A stretch of 44,590 bases of DNA from Candidatus Alistipes equi (lineage in GTDB: Bacteria; Bacteroidota; Bacteroidia; Bacteroidales; Rikenellaceae): contig JAGHTK010000026.1 of assembly GCA_018065435.1 (NCBI GenBank), positions 1 through 44,590 on the forward strand, written 5' to 3'. Below, in pieces: positions 1 to 8,863 of this stretch. Every line of letters begins with the position of its first letter. The first letter of the stretch is position 1. The notes under the pieces were generated by a model. That model saw only the letters and a program-made list of their open reading frames with translations. It did not search any database and was not told the DNA's origin. Made by a program: the position numbers and the translations under genes.

Positions 1-48
1 GCTTTATTCTTGTTATTAAATATTTTTAAAAGGTATAAATAAATAAAA

Positions 49-975
49 ATGAACAACGAACTTGTTGAAAAAATACAATGTTTGAAAGAACATAAAAACG
101 CTACGATTTTCTCCCACTTTTATACGGATCCATCGGTACAAGTAGTTGCTGATTTTTTGGGAGATTCTCTTTCTCTTTCCATCAAGGCTAAAGATGTAAA
201 ATCTCAGATAATACTTTTTGCGGGTGTCCATTTTATGGCGGAAACTGCTAAGATTCTAGTACCACAAAAAAAGGTACTCATTCCAGTTTTAGATGCCGGA
301 TGTTCGCTTGCAGACTCGTGTTCTTATCAAGAACTTCTTGATTTGAAGAAAAAATATCCAAATGCAATAGTTGTTTCATATGTAAATACTGGAATTGATA
401 TAAAATCCCTAACGGATGTGTGTTGTACTTCTTCCAATGCCGTAAAGGTTATAAATAGTATTCCTCAGGACAGGGAAATAATTTTCTGCCCAGATCGCAA
501 TTTAGGTAATTATGTAAAAAAAATTACAGGAAGGAAAAATCTCATTCTTTGGGATGGTGCCTGCAAGGTGCATGAAAGATTTTCAGCTAAGAATCTTATC
601 AAAGCAAAGCAACTTTACAAGGATGCTGAGGTTCTTATTCATCCCGAATGTAAGGAAGAAGTTGTAGAGATGGGTGATTTTGTAGGTTCAACAGCTGCTA
701 TGATTACTTACGCAAAAGCATCTTCAGCAACACGCTTTATTGTCGTAACAGAATCAGGCATACTTTGTGAACTTAAAAAGCAGATACCATCCAAGGAATT
801 TATTCCGCTTGTTACTATAGAAGGAGATTCATGTAACAAGTGTATGGATATGAGAAAGATTACTTTAGAAAACATATACTATACCCTTAAGAATGAAACT
901 CCGGAAGTTATCGTTGACGAAAAGATGCGCCAAAAGGCCGAAAGGGCAATAAATAATATGATTGCAATAAAGTAA
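49..975 (+). CDS. nadA: Quinolinate synthase NadA
   Basis: Condenses iminoaspartate with dihydroxyacetone phosphate to quinolinate in de novo NAD synthesis, in the cytoplasm, using a [4Fe-4S] cluster. The 308-residue protein is full length for the compact NadA type. The three expected cluster cysteines are visible: C85 in GCSLADSC, C172 in WDGACKVHERF and C262 in GDSCNKC. They match in spacing the three cluster cysteines of characterised NadA proteins (family knowledge). Other hallmarks are ADFLGDSLSLS near residue 34 and DVCCTSSNAV near 123. The ATG at 49 is the first plausible start; no Shine-Dalgarno is obvious. Its stop lies one base from the stop of the convergent transporter gene. nadB and nadC are not in the window but could lie upstream of its edge. 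Confidence 0.95.
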   Translation: MNNELVEKIQCLKEHKNATIFSHFYTDPSVQVVADFLGDSLSLSIKAKDVKSQIILFAGVHFMAETAKILVPQKKVLIPVLDAGCSLADSCSYQELLDLKKKYPNAIVVSYVNTGIDIKSLTDVCCTSSNAVKVINSIPQDREIIFCPDRNLGNYVKKITGRKNLILWDGACKVHERFSAKNLIKAKQLYKDAEVLIHPECKEEVVEMGDFVGSTAAMITYAKASSATRFIVVTESGILCELKKQIPSKEFIPLVTIEGDSCNKCMDMRKITLENIYYTLKNETPEVIVDEKMRQKAERAINNMIAIK

Positions 976-976
976 T

Positions 977-2248
977 TTAGAAACTATATATAAGAGGTGT
1001 AATATATACGCAAACCAATAGACTTATTACTTTTAGGGCTATTCCTAATCTTGCAAAATCTTGAAATTTATACTCTCCAACTTTGTATACAATCATGTTG
1101 GGAGGAGTAGCAACAGGTGTTGCATAACTGCTTGAAACAGACAGCATCAAAGCAATCATAAAAGGTTTTGGATCCACACCAAGTTCCATAGCTGCTGCGT
1201 AGGCAATCGGGAAAAATATTCCAGCACATCCTGTATCACTGAGAAACTCTGTTGTAATGGCTGCTGTAGCGCATATCACCAATAGAGTTGTGTAAGGAGA
1301 CATCTTACCCAACAGTAGAAGTTTGCGTGCAATCATTGTATCTATACCGCATTTTGTAAGCGCGGTACCAAAGCAAATGCTACCAGCGAAGATTATAATT
1401 ACTCTCCAATCAATTTCATCAAAGGCTTCATCAGCCGTACAACACTTCAAAAATACCATAAGAATTCCTGCACATAAGCAACAGGTATGAAGAGGGAGAA
1501 TTCCGCAGGCAGAAGTACCTAGCATTATAATAAGGATGCCAAGACTTAAAAAGGTCTTGCGTGATGACTTTACATCCGTTGATAAAACATTATTTTCATC
1601 TGTAAGTACAGAACGCTGTGTGCGAATGGGTAGAAAATTGCGAAGGAGAATGACTATTCCTACGCACAGGATGAAAACTATGCCACCTACTGGAAGTGGT
1701 TCGAAAATGTTCATATGAACAATTTTCTGAGGAAAGTCCACTGCCACCCGTTCAGCATACATAGACGATATAATAAGGTTTGGTGGTGTTCCAATCAGTG
1801 TTAGCAAACCTCCAAGTGAAGCTGCATACGCAAGAGGTATTAGAAGAAGACTTGAGGCAATGTGCAGTTTGTTAGACCATAATCGTACCACACTTTGAAA
1901 AAGAGCTGTACAGGCCGTATTACTCATACAGGAACTCAGAATTCCAACAGGAAGCATCATTTTAAGAAGAGCTCTTGCATGTGTTTTTGGAAGACCCATA
2001 ATGTGTCTAACAATCCATTCCAGAGCTCCAGAATACTTTAGACCGGCAATAACAATATATAAAACGCCTATTGTAAGTACACTGGAAGAGTCAAATCCCT
2101 TAAATGACTCTTCAAAAGAAAGAACTCCTGAAACACACAATAAAGCCATAGCGAAAAAGAACACATATTCTGCTTTTATTTTGGTCAATAGCAATGTAAG
2201 GAATGTTCCTATTATTACAGACAATGTGAAAATTACTTGCCAGGTCAT
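977..2248 (-). CDS. SLC13/DASS-type anion transporter, compact form
   Basis: Predicted inner-membrane permease of the divalent anion/sodium symporter (SLC13, CitT/ArsB-like) superfamily. The 423-residue protein is almost entirely hydrophobic, with about ten to eleven membrane segments. Two inverted halves each carry a substrate-loop signature: SNTACTALF and GGLLTLIGTPPN in the first half, and SSYATPVATPPNMIVY in the second. Bacterial members annotated as SLC13 permeases are often about 600 residues because two RCK_C/TrkA_C domains sit between the halves. Here that place holds only a short polar linker (about residues 205-235). The substrate (sulfate, dicarboxylate or another anion) cannot be told from sequence. 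It is transcribed alone, convergent with nadA and downstream of pgk after a terminator-like hairpin. Confidence 0.85.
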   Translation of the reverse strand: MTWQVIFTLSVIIGTFLTLLLTKIKAEYVFFFAMALLCVSGVLSFEESFKGFDSSSVLTIGVLYIVIAGLKYSGALEWIVRHIMGLPKTHARALLKMMLPVGILSSCMSNTACTALFQSVVRLWSNKLHIASSLLLIPLAYAASLGGLLTLIGTPPNLIISSMYAERVAVDFPQKIVHMNIFEPLPVGGIVFILCVGIVILLRNFLPIRTQRSVLTDENNVLSTDVKSSRKTFLSLGILIIMLGTSACGILPLHTCCLCAGILMVFLKCCTADEAFDEIDWRVIIIFAGSICFGTALTKCGIDTMIARKLLLLGKMSPYTTLLVICATAAITTEFLSDTGCAGIFFPIAYAAAMELGVDPKPFMIALMLSVSSSYATPVATPPNMIVYKVGEYKFQDFARLGIALKVISLLVCVYITPLIYSF

Positions 2249-2480
2249 AGAAAAATGTTTGGTGAAGTTTCAAAGTCACTTTATTAAGATTAACTAGTTG
2301 CTAATCTTTTAACAAAACACTTTGTAAATATATTTAATTTTTGTTGTAAGAAAGAATTTTGAGCAAAAAGAGGAAAATTTGTGGCAATTCTTATCATATG
2401 TTGTTAGTGAGAGGAACTGCGCCTAAAAGAGTAAACGTAGAGGATTTCTCCCCTACGTCTACACATCTTAAAAAGGCAAG
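2249..2480. other. Intergenic region between pgk and the SLC13 gene
   Basis: 232 bases without a credible gene. It holds the terminator-like hairpin at 2435-2458 and the upstream region of the transporter gene. I found no clear TAnnTTTG promoter box for the transporter on the minus strand. Confidence 0.6.
2435..2458 (-). terminator. Probable terminator of pgk
   Basis: An inverted repeat with a nine-position stem, one A/C mismatch and a six-base loop. Read on the minus strand it is followed by a T-rich stretch (TTTACTCTTTT). It lies 22 bases past the pgk stop codon. The T-tract is interrupted, so the strength is uncertain. Confidence 0.55.
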
Positions 2481-3755
2481 CTATTTTCTGATAGCAGCAA
2501 CGCCAGGAAGTTCCTTACCTTCAATGTATTCCAACAAAGCACCTCCACCTGTTGATACATAAGATACTTTGTCAGTAAGACCGAATTTGTTTATGCAGGC
2601 AACAGAATCTCCTCCACCAATGAGAGAATAAGCACCATTCTTTTGAGTTGTCTCTGCAATGGCTTCTGCAACTGCACGTGAACCTGTTGAGAACTTGTCC
2701 ATTTCAAAAACTCCTACAGGACCATTCCAAAGAATAGTCTTGCATTCTGAGATCTCGTCATGGAAGAGTTTCTTACCTTTTTCACCTATATCAAGACCTT
2801 CCCATGCATCATCTATTTCGTTCGCAGGACAAAGTTTTGTGTTAGCAGTCTCTGCAAAATCGTCAGCAACCAAAGCATCAGGAGTAGTAACTATCTTCAC
2901 ACCCTTTTCCTGAGCTTTCTTCAAAATGTCCAAAGCAACAGGATACATATCAGGTTCACAGATTGATTTACCAATCTTTCCTCCCTTTGCTGCAGCAAAG
3001 GTATAAGTCATACCACCGCCGATGATAATCTTGTCAACTTTTTCCATAAGTGACTCAATGATGGTAATCTTCGTTGAAACTTTTGATCCACCGATGATTG
3101 CAACAAATGGACGCTGAGGATTCTTCATAACTCCGTCGATAGCCTTCAGCTCGTTCTCCATTACATATCCAAACATTTTGTCATTAGGGAAATATTCTGC
3201 AATAAGAGCTGTTGATGAATGTGCTCTGTGAGCAGTTCCGAATGCATCATTAATGTAGCAGTCAGCATAAGAAGCAAGTTTCTTTACGAAAAGTTTCTGA
3301 GGACCTTCCTTTAAAGCCTTCTTTGCAGCCTTCTTTTCCTCATCTGTTGCATCTTCTGCAAGTCCACGTGGTTTACCTTCCTCTTCAGCATAGAATCGTA
3401 GGTTTTCAAGTAACATTACTTCTCCAGGTTTTAGATTCTTTGCCATTTCAGCAGCCTTTTCTCCCATACAGTCACCTGCAAAGAGTATTTTAACACCGAG
3501 TCTTGCTTCAATGGCTAGAATAATCTGTTCCAATGAGAATTTTAGGTCGTTGTTCTTCTTTGGACGGCCAAGATGTGACATTAAAATGACAGAACCACCC
3601 TTTTCAAGAACTTTCTTGATTGTAGGGATTGCAGCACGGATACGTGTATCATCCGTAACTTTTCCTTCTGCGTTCAACGGAACGTTAAAGTCAACGCGGA
3701 TGATTGCGCGCTTACCATTAAAATCGTAATTGTCAATTGCAAACATATGTTTCAA
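2481..3755 (-). CDS. pgk: Phosphoglycerate kinase
   Basis: Transfers phosphate between 1,3-bisphosphoglycerate and ADP in glycolysis (cytoplasm). The 424-residue length is normal for Bacteroidales Pgk. Visible hallmarks: the substrate-binding RVDFNVPLN near residue 20, SHLGRPKK near 60, the AHSST segment near 180, the hinge/nucleotide region [10 protein letters not shown] near 220, WNGPVGVFE near 345 and the C-terminal GGGDS and STGGGA loops. The ATG at 3755 and the one three codons later (3746) are both plausible starts. It is monocistronic, with a terminator-like hairpin behind it and a minus-strand -7 box 25 bases upstream. Confidence 0.97.
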   Translation of the reverse strand: MKHMFAIDNYDFNGKRAIIRVDFNVPLNAEGKVTDDTRIRAAIPTIKKVLEKGGSVILMSHLGRPKKNNDLKFSLEQIILAIEARLGVKILFAGDCMGEKAAEMAKNLKPGEVMLLENLRFYAEEEGKPRGLAEDATDEEKKAAKKALKEGPQKLFVKKLASYADCYINDAFGTAHRAHSSTALIAEYFPNDKMFGYVMENELKAIDGVMKNPQRPFVAIIGGSKVSTKITIIESLMEKVDKIIIGGGMTYTFAAAKGGKIGKSICEPDMYPVALDILKKAQEKGVKIVTTPDALVADDFAETANTKLCPANEIDDAWEGLDIGEKGKKLFHDEISECKTILWNGPVGVFEMDKFSTGSRAVAEAIAETTQKNGAYSLIGGGDSVACINKFGLTDKVSYVSTGGGALLEYIEGKELPGVAAIRK

Positions 3756-3779
3756 ATTTATTGGTGATTATTTACGTGA

Positions 3780-3787
3780 CAAAAATA
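3780..3787 (-). promoter_or_regulatory. Candidate -7 box for pgk
   Basis: On the minus strand this reads TATTTTTG, matching the Bacteroidales TAnnTTTG element. It would place transcription start about 20 bases before the pgk ATG. No TTTG element lies at the usual distance upstream, so this is a half-site. Confidence 0.4.
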
Positions 3788-3886
3788 TATAAATTTAGCG
3801 TAATGGAATATAGATAAGAGAAGTCTTTACGTGTGAGTATATACTAATCTTCCAAGAAAATGCTTGTTATATGAAAAAGAACTATG

Positions 3887-3917
3887 TTGCAATTTTGAGC
3901 GTCCTTGTTTAAATTTG
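3887..3917 (+). promoter_or_regulatory. Bacteroidales-type promoter for kbl operon
   Basis: TTG at 3887-3889, a 20-base spacer, then TAAATTTG at 3910-3917. Both spacing and boxes fit the Bacteroidales primary sigma consensus (TTTG / TAnnTTTG). Start of transcription would fall near 3923, leaving a leader of about 20 bases before the kbl ATG at 3942. This also argues against the longer reading frame that opens at 3864. Confidence 0.6.
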
Positions 3918-3941
3918 TTGTTTGTTAAAATACATAAACAC

Positions 3942-5129
3942 ATGTACGGAAAATTTAAGGATTATCTTCAGCAGGAGCTTGATGGTATCAGGGAGGCTGG
4001 ACTTTATAAGGAGGAAAGAGTAATTACCTCACAGCAAAAAGCGCAAATTGAAGTAAAGGGTAAGCAGTGCCTTAACTTCTGTGCGAACAACTATTTAGGT
4101 CTGTCGGATAACAAGAGGCTGATTGAAGCCGCAAAGAAGGCAATGGATTCAAGAGGTTACGGAATGTCTTCGGTGCGCTTTATATGCGGATGTCAAGACC
4201 TACATAGAGAACTAGAAAAGGCAATATCCGATTATTTCGGAACGGAAGACACGATTCTTTACGCTGCATGTTTTGATGCTAATGGAGGTGTTTTTGAGCC
4301 ATTATTTAACGAACAGGATGCTATTATTTCGGATTCTTTGAACCATGCGTCCATAATAGATGGAGTGAGGCTTTGTAAAGCAGTACGTTACCGCTACAAA
4401 AATGCTGACATGGATGATTTGGAACTACAACTTAAGATGGCACAAGCTCAGCGTTTTCGCATAATATGCACGGATGGCGTTTTTTCGATGGATGGTAATG
4501 CGGCCCCATTGGATAAAATTTGTGAATTAGCCGAGAAGTACAAGGCTCTAGTAATGGTTGATGAGTGTCATTCAGCAGGTGTTCTTGGAAAAACAGGTCG
4601 TGGTATAACGGAACTATATAATCTACGTGGACAGGTAGATATTCTTACAGGAACATTAGGAAAGGCATTTGGAGGTGCGGTTGGAGGTTTTACAACGGGT
4701 CGCAAAGAAATCATCGCTATGCTCCGCCAACGTTCACGTCCATATCTATTCTCGAATTCGCTTCCTCCTGCAATCGTAGGTGCCGGTATAGAACTTTTCA
4801 AGATGTTATCTGAAAGCAATGAACACCATGACAGACTTGTGGAAAATGTAGAGTTTTTCCGTGCAGGAATGCTTGCAGCAGGTTTTGATATCAAACCTAC
4901 AGTATCAGCCATCTGTGCAGTTATGCTCTACGATGCAAAGCTTTCACAAGTTTTTGCCTCAGAGTTGCAGGAATTGGGTGTGTTTGTTACCGGATTTTAC
5001 TATCCAGTCGTTCCAAAAGGACAGGCGAGAATACGTGTACAGGTATCGGCAGGTCATACACGAGAACAACTCCAGCAGTGCATAGATGCATTTGTTGTGG
5101 TAGGGAAAAAATTAGGAGTGCTCAAATAG
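3942..5129 (+). CDS. kbl: Glycine C-acetyltransferase (2-amino-3-ketobutyrate CoA ligase)
   Basis: PLP enzyme that converts 2-amino-3-ketobutyrate plus CoA to glycine and acetyl-CoA, the second step of threonine degradation. The 395-residue protein aligns by eye along its whole length with E. coli Kbl, including NFCANNYLGL, SVRFICG, DSLNHASIIDGVRLCKA, CTDGVFSMDG, VDECHSAG and the C-terminal YPVVPKGQARIR. The PLP lysine is K241 in GTLGKAFGG. The ATG at 3942 is chosen because the MYGKF start matches the family and a promoter ends just before it. The frame is open up to 3864, but those extra 26 residues look unrelated. It begins a run with the Lrp-type regulator. Threonine dehydrogenase, its usual partner, is not in the window. 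Confidence 0.94.
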   Translation: MYGKFKDYLQQELDGIREAGLYKEERVITSQQKAQIEVKGKQCLNFCANNYLGLSDNKRLIEAAKKAMDSRGYGMSSVRFICGCQDLHRELEKAISDYFGTEDTILYAACFDANGGVFEPLFNEQDAIISDSLNHASIIDGVRLCKAVRYRYKNADMDDLELQLKMAQAQRFRIICTDGVFSMDGNAAPLDKICELAEKYKALVMVDECHSAGVLGKTGRGITELYNLRGQVDILTGTLGKAFGGAVGGFTTGRKEIIAMLRQRSRPYLFSNSLPPAIVGAGIELFKMLSESNEHHDRLVENVEFFRAGMLAAGFDIKPTVSAICAVMLYDAKLSQVFASELQELGVFVTGFYYPVVPKGQARIRVQVSAGHTREQLQQCIDAFVVVGKKLGVLK

Positions 5130-5151
5130 TACTTGAAAAGTCAAGTTGAAG

Positions 5152-5622
5152 ATGGGGAAAATATATTTAGATGAAATAGACAGAAGAATATTAAGGTTTC
5201 TTATAGACAATGCCCGCATGCCTTATTTGGAAATTGCCAGAGAGTGCGGGATTTCAGGTGCGGCAATTCATCAGCGTATAAAGAAACTTGAGGAGCAAGG
5301 AGTTATTTTGGGTGCGCATACAATGGTGGATCCAAAAAAATTAGGATTGGATGTGTGTGCGTTCGTAAACCTAAAAATTCAGGATCCGATGCTTTCAATT
5401 TCCATCGCAGAAAAACTCAAACAGGTTCCCGAAGTGGTTGAATGTCACTTTATAACTGGAACGTATGCAGTTATGTTAAAACTCTACTGCAAAGACAACG
5501 AACATCTTATGCATACAATTTTTGACGGCATTCTGAGGGTTCAGGGAGTTACATCCACACAGACCTACATTTCCTTGAACGAATCTTTCAAAAGAGAACC
5601 TTATCTTGATTTGAGAAAATGA
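5152..5622 (+). CDS. Lrp/AsnC family transcriptional regulator
   Basis: A 156-residue DNA-binding regulator. An N-terminal winged helix-turn-helix (about residues 3-60: LDEIDRRIL, ISGAAIHQRIKKLEEQG) is followed by the alpha-beta RAM/AsnC ligand-binding domain (about 67-145, with ITGTYAVMLK). Such proteins usually form octamers and respond to amino acids (family knowledge). The ATG at 5152 is preferred over an in-frame TTG at 5146. It lies 22 bases after kbl and overlaps the next gene by four bases. Its position suggests, but does not show, control of kbl by threonine or glycine. Confidence 0.9.
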   Translation: MGKIYLDEIDRRILRFLIDNARMPYLEIARECGISGAAIHQRIKKLEEQGVILGAHTMVDPKKLGLDVCAFVNLKIQDPMLSISIAEKLKQVPEVVECHFITGTYAVMLKLYCKDNEHLMHTIFDGILRVQGVTSTQTYISLNESFKREPYLDLRK

Positions 5623-6047
5623 TCAGGCTGACAAAGGAGTTTACTTTTGAGATGGCTCATGCCCTAGATGGATATGAGGGAAAGTGTAGTAATCTACATG
5701 GTCATTCTTATCATCTGTGGGTTTGTGTAGAGGGAGTAAAAAATGATGCGAATGGAATGGTGATGGATTTTCATCGTTTACGTCTTTTGGTTCAGCAGAG
5801 TATAATAGAGAGTTTTGACCATTCACTTCTTTTGAGTAAAACGAAAGAAAACGAAGAGGTGATTGATTTTCTAAAGAAAAGATATGGGCGTGTACATGCG
5901 GTGGATTACATACCTACAACGGAGAACATCCTGGAAGACTTTGCCCGTATTCTCAAAGCGGTACTACCCGCGAATGTTAAACTACACTCACTTAAGTTGC
6001 AGGAAACAGAGACCTCTTATGCAGAATGGTTTGATGATTTGATATGA
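5619..6047 (+). CDS. queD: 6-carboxytetrahydropterin synthase-like protein (QueD/PTPS family)
   Basis: Member of the 6-pyruvoyltetrahydropterin synthase fold, most likely QueD, which makes 6-carboxytetrahydropterin from dihydroneopterin triphosphate for queuosine synthesis. In 142 residues the zinc ligands H14, H27 and H29 and the catalytic C23 are all present (EMAHAL, GKCSNLHGHSY). Later family motifs include the VMDFHRL segment, the FDHSLLL motif and the terminal ETETSYAEW. The start overlaps the regulator stop (ATGA), and its own stop overlaps the polA start by four bases, so translational coupling is likely. queA lies elsewhere in this window (21.8 kb); queC and queE are not seen. A folate or biopterin role is less likely but not excluded. 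Confidence 0.88.
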   Translation: MIRLTKEFTFEMAHALDGYEGKCSNLHGHSYHLWVCVEGVKNDANGMVMDFHRLRLLVQQSIIESFDHSLLLSKTKENEEVIDFLKKRYGRVHAVDYIPTTENILEDFARILKAVLPANVKLHSLKLQETETSYAEWFDDLI

Positions 6048-8836
6048 AAATTTTTCTAATAGATGCTTACGCGTTGATATTCAAGTATTATTATGCATTC
6101 ATAACAAGACCTATGCGTAATGGTGCTGGGGAAAACACATCCATTATATATTGCTTCTTGCGTTTTATAAAGGAGATTTTGCATCAAGAACATCCAGATC
6201 TTCTGGGTGTTGCCTTTGATTTGAAGGGTGGTAGTTTTAGAAATGAAATATTTCCGGCATACAAGGCCAATAGACCAGAAACGCCGGCGGACATAATAGC
6301 GTCTACTCCAATTCTAAAGCAGTTTCTTCAGGCATTGAACATTCCTGTTTTGGAGAAGGATGGTTTTGAGGCAGATGACATTATAGGAACGTTAGCCTAT
6401 AAAGCAGAAAAAGCTGGATATGATGTTTATATGGTGACGCCAGATAAAGATTATGGACAACTTGTAACGGATCGTATCAGAATATACAAACAGAAGGATG
6501 ATCATATTGAAATTTTAGATAGTCGGGCTATCTGCGAAGAGTATGGCATTCCACGAGCAGAACTTGTAAGTGATATTTTGGCTATCTGGGGCGACACTGC
6601 AGATAATATACCTGGCATAGATGGTATAGGAAAAAAGGGTGCATCAAAACTTGTTGCCGAGTGGGGAGACATTGAAGAGATCATAAAATCTCTTCCTCAA
6701 CTTTCGGAGAAGATAAGAAAGAAGATAGAAACATCGATAGATAATTTGCGTTTAGCCAAAACATTGACGCTCATCAGGCGTGATGTACCTGTAGAATTAG
6801 TAGAAGAAAATTTAAGAATAGGGGCTATTGACTCTGTGAAATTGGACGAACTTTGTCTTAGAATGGGTTTCAGAACGCTCTCTATGGATTTGCAAAGAGT
6901 TTTTGCCGAGTATGGTGAAAGAGGGACCAATTCAACTCATGTAGAGAAAAAAGCTACAGAAATAAAAGATGAAGGTAGTGTACCATCTCTTCAACCCTAC
7001 AACACAGCGCCTACACTTTTTGATGCGGTGTGGGAAAAGGAAGAATCAAAGGAAGAATCAAAGGATTATATAGTCGTAGAAAACATTGAAGCGCTGAAAG
7101 AAATGTGTCTTGTACTTGGGCGTACGGGAAGTTTTTCATACATGCTTTTAGGTTCTGCGAGCGATTTAAGTGCAGGAAAAATTCATGCAGCCGCCTTTTC
7201 GGCGGATACACGCTCATCGTACTATGTTCCATTAAAGACACATGAAGAGTTTTTTGGGGTGCTAAAAACACTTTTTTCCAATCAAGCCATTAAAAAGCTC
7301 GGTCATGGTATAAAAAAGGATGTGAATGCCTTTCGTCATAAAGGCATCTATATAGAAGAGAAACATGATATACAGATCATGCACTACCTTCTTTATTCAG
7401 AGAACACCAATGACTTACAGTCAATCGTATTGTATCATCTTCAGAAATCTATCCCAGACATTTCGGATATAATAGGAAGGGGAAGCCGACAGACAAGGGT
7501 GTGTGATGTTTCACAAGATGTACTTGCAACTTTTGCTCACGCAAATGTCACGGCCTTGAATGAAGTATATCCGATATTGGAAAGGGAACTTGTGCAAAGA
7601 GGATGTATGAAACTATATAAGGAGATAGAGATACCTCTTGTGGATGTTCTTGCGGATATGGAGTGGGAAGGAGTTAAGATAAACACAGAAGCTCTTTCGA
7701 ACTATGGTAAAGAAATAGGAAAGGAATTGCTCGAATTGGAATCCAAAATCAGGGAACTTTCCAAAGAACCTAGTTTAAATGTCAATTCTCCAAAACAACT
7801 TGGCGAGGTGCTTTTTGGCAAGATGAAACTTGCCGCCAAACCCAAACTTACGGTAACGAAAAACTATTGCACGGATGAGGATTATCTGAGTTCGTTTGCT
7901 GCGGAGCACGAAATAGTAAGACATATCTTGGAGTATCGTGGGAAAAAGAAGCTTCTCTCTACTTATATTGAGGCTTTACCTGCACTTATAGACAAAAAGA
8001 CAGGACGCATACACACGACATATAACCAAACTCAGACAGCAACAGGTCGTCTATCATCATCGAATCCTAATTTGCAGAACATTCCAATCAGGGATTCTGC
8101 AGGAAAGCCAATCAGAGCATCATTCGTACCTTCTACACAAGAACGTTTTCTTCTTTCGGCCGACTATTCACAGATTGAATTGCGTATCATGGCGCATTTA
8201 AGTATGGACGAGAATTTAATATCTGCTTTTCAATCGGGTGAGGATGTGCACACGGCAACAGCTGCCAGAATATATCATAAGAATTTGGAGGATGTGACAG
8301 CCGAGGAGCGCCGTAAGGCCAAGACTGCCAACTTCGGCATCATTTATGGAATATCTGCAACAGGTCTTGCAGATAGACTTTACATTTCAAAAACAGAAGC
8401 CAAAGAACTTATTGATGGTTATTTTTCTTCTTATCCGGGAGTGAAGCAATATATGGAGCAAATTGTCCGTAGTGCCAGAAGCTGCGGATATGTTGAAACT
8501 ATTTTCGGCAGAAGAAGATATCTCCCACAGATAAATTCTTCAAACCATGCTTTACGTTCTTTATCAGAAAGAAATGCAATAAATGCACCGGTCCAAGGAA
8601 CTGCGGCTGATATTATGAAAAAAGCCATGATAGGGGTATGGAAAGCCCTTAGGGAAGAAAAACTTCAGAGCCGAGTTATTTTACAGGTTCACGACGAATT
8701 GATTGTGGATACGCTTTTGGAAGAGGTTCCTAAAGTTAAACAGATACTTCTAGAGCAGATGCAGCAGGCAGCCTCATTGAAGGTTCCACTTCTTGTGGAG
8801 TGTGGCCAGGGTAACAATTGGCTTGAAGCACATTAA
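6044..8836 (+). CDS. polA: DNA polymerase I with degenerate proofreading domain
   Basis: Repair and Okazaki-fragment polymerase of 930 residues. The 5'-3' exonuclease domain (1-290) keeps its acidic motifs (FEADDIIGT, TPDKDYGQLV, GDTADNIPGIDGIGKKGA). The polymerase domain (about 530-930) is intact: motif A D707 in ADYSQIELR, motif B R756/K760/F764/Y768, motif C HDE at 883-885. The middle 3'-5' exonuclease domain (about 340-515) is eroded. Where the family has DTE, this protein has MLL (residues 367-369). The third motif, usually YxxxD, is FAHAN with an apparent two-residue deletion. Only D426 of motif II remains. The polymerase probably cannot proofread. It overlaps queD by four bases; a 27-base gap separates it from the next gene. 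Confidence 0.96.
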   Translation: MKIFLIDAYALIFKYYYAFITRPMRNGAGENTSIIYCFLRFIKEILHQEHPDLLGVAFDLKGGSFRNEIFPAYKANRPETPADIIASTPILKQFLQALNIPVLEKDGFEADDIIGTLAYKAEKAGYDVYMVTPDKDYGQLVTDRIRIYKQKDDHIEILDSRAICEEYGIPRAELVSDILAIWGDTADNIPGIDGIGKKGASKLVAEWGDIEEIIKSLPQLSEKIRKKIETSIDNLRLAKTLTLIRRDVPVELVEENLRIGAIDSVKLDELCLRMGFRTLSMDLQRVFAEYGERGTNSTHVEKKATEIKDEGSVPSLQPYNTAPTLFDAVWEKEESKEESKDYIVVENIEALKEMCLVLGRTGSFSYMLLGSASDLSAGKIHAAAFSADTRSSYYVPLKTHEEFFGVLKTLFSNQAIKKLGHGIKKDVNAFRHKGIYIEEKHDIQIMHYLLYSENTNDLQSIVLYHLQKSIPDISDIIGRGSRQTRVCDVSQDVLATFAHANVTALNEVYPILERELVQRGCMKLYKEIEIPLVDVLADMEWEGVKINTEALSNYGKEIGKELLELESKIRELSKEPSLNVNSPKQLGEVLFGKMKLAAKPKLTVTKNYCTDEDYLSSFAAEHEIVRHILEYRGKKKLLSTYIEALPALIDKKTGRIHTTYNQTQTATGRLSSSNPNLQNIPIRDSAGKPIRASFVPSTQERFLLSADYSQIELRIMAHLSMDENLISAFQSGEDVHTATAARIYHKNLEDVTAEERRKAKTANFGIIYGISATGLADRLYISKTEAKELIDGYFSSYPGVKQYMEQIVRSARSCGYVETIFGRRRYLPQINSSNHALRSLSERNAINAPVQGTAADIMKKAMIGVWKALREEKLQSRVILQVHDELIVDTLLEEVPKVKQILLEQMQQAASLKVPLLVECGQGNNWLEAH

Positions 8837-8863
8837 ACATACATAACTTACCATTAAGATAGC

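Noticed and set aside
3864-3941. Longer N-terminus for Kbl
   Set aside because: The 26 extra residues match nothing in the family, and the promoter lies within this stretch.
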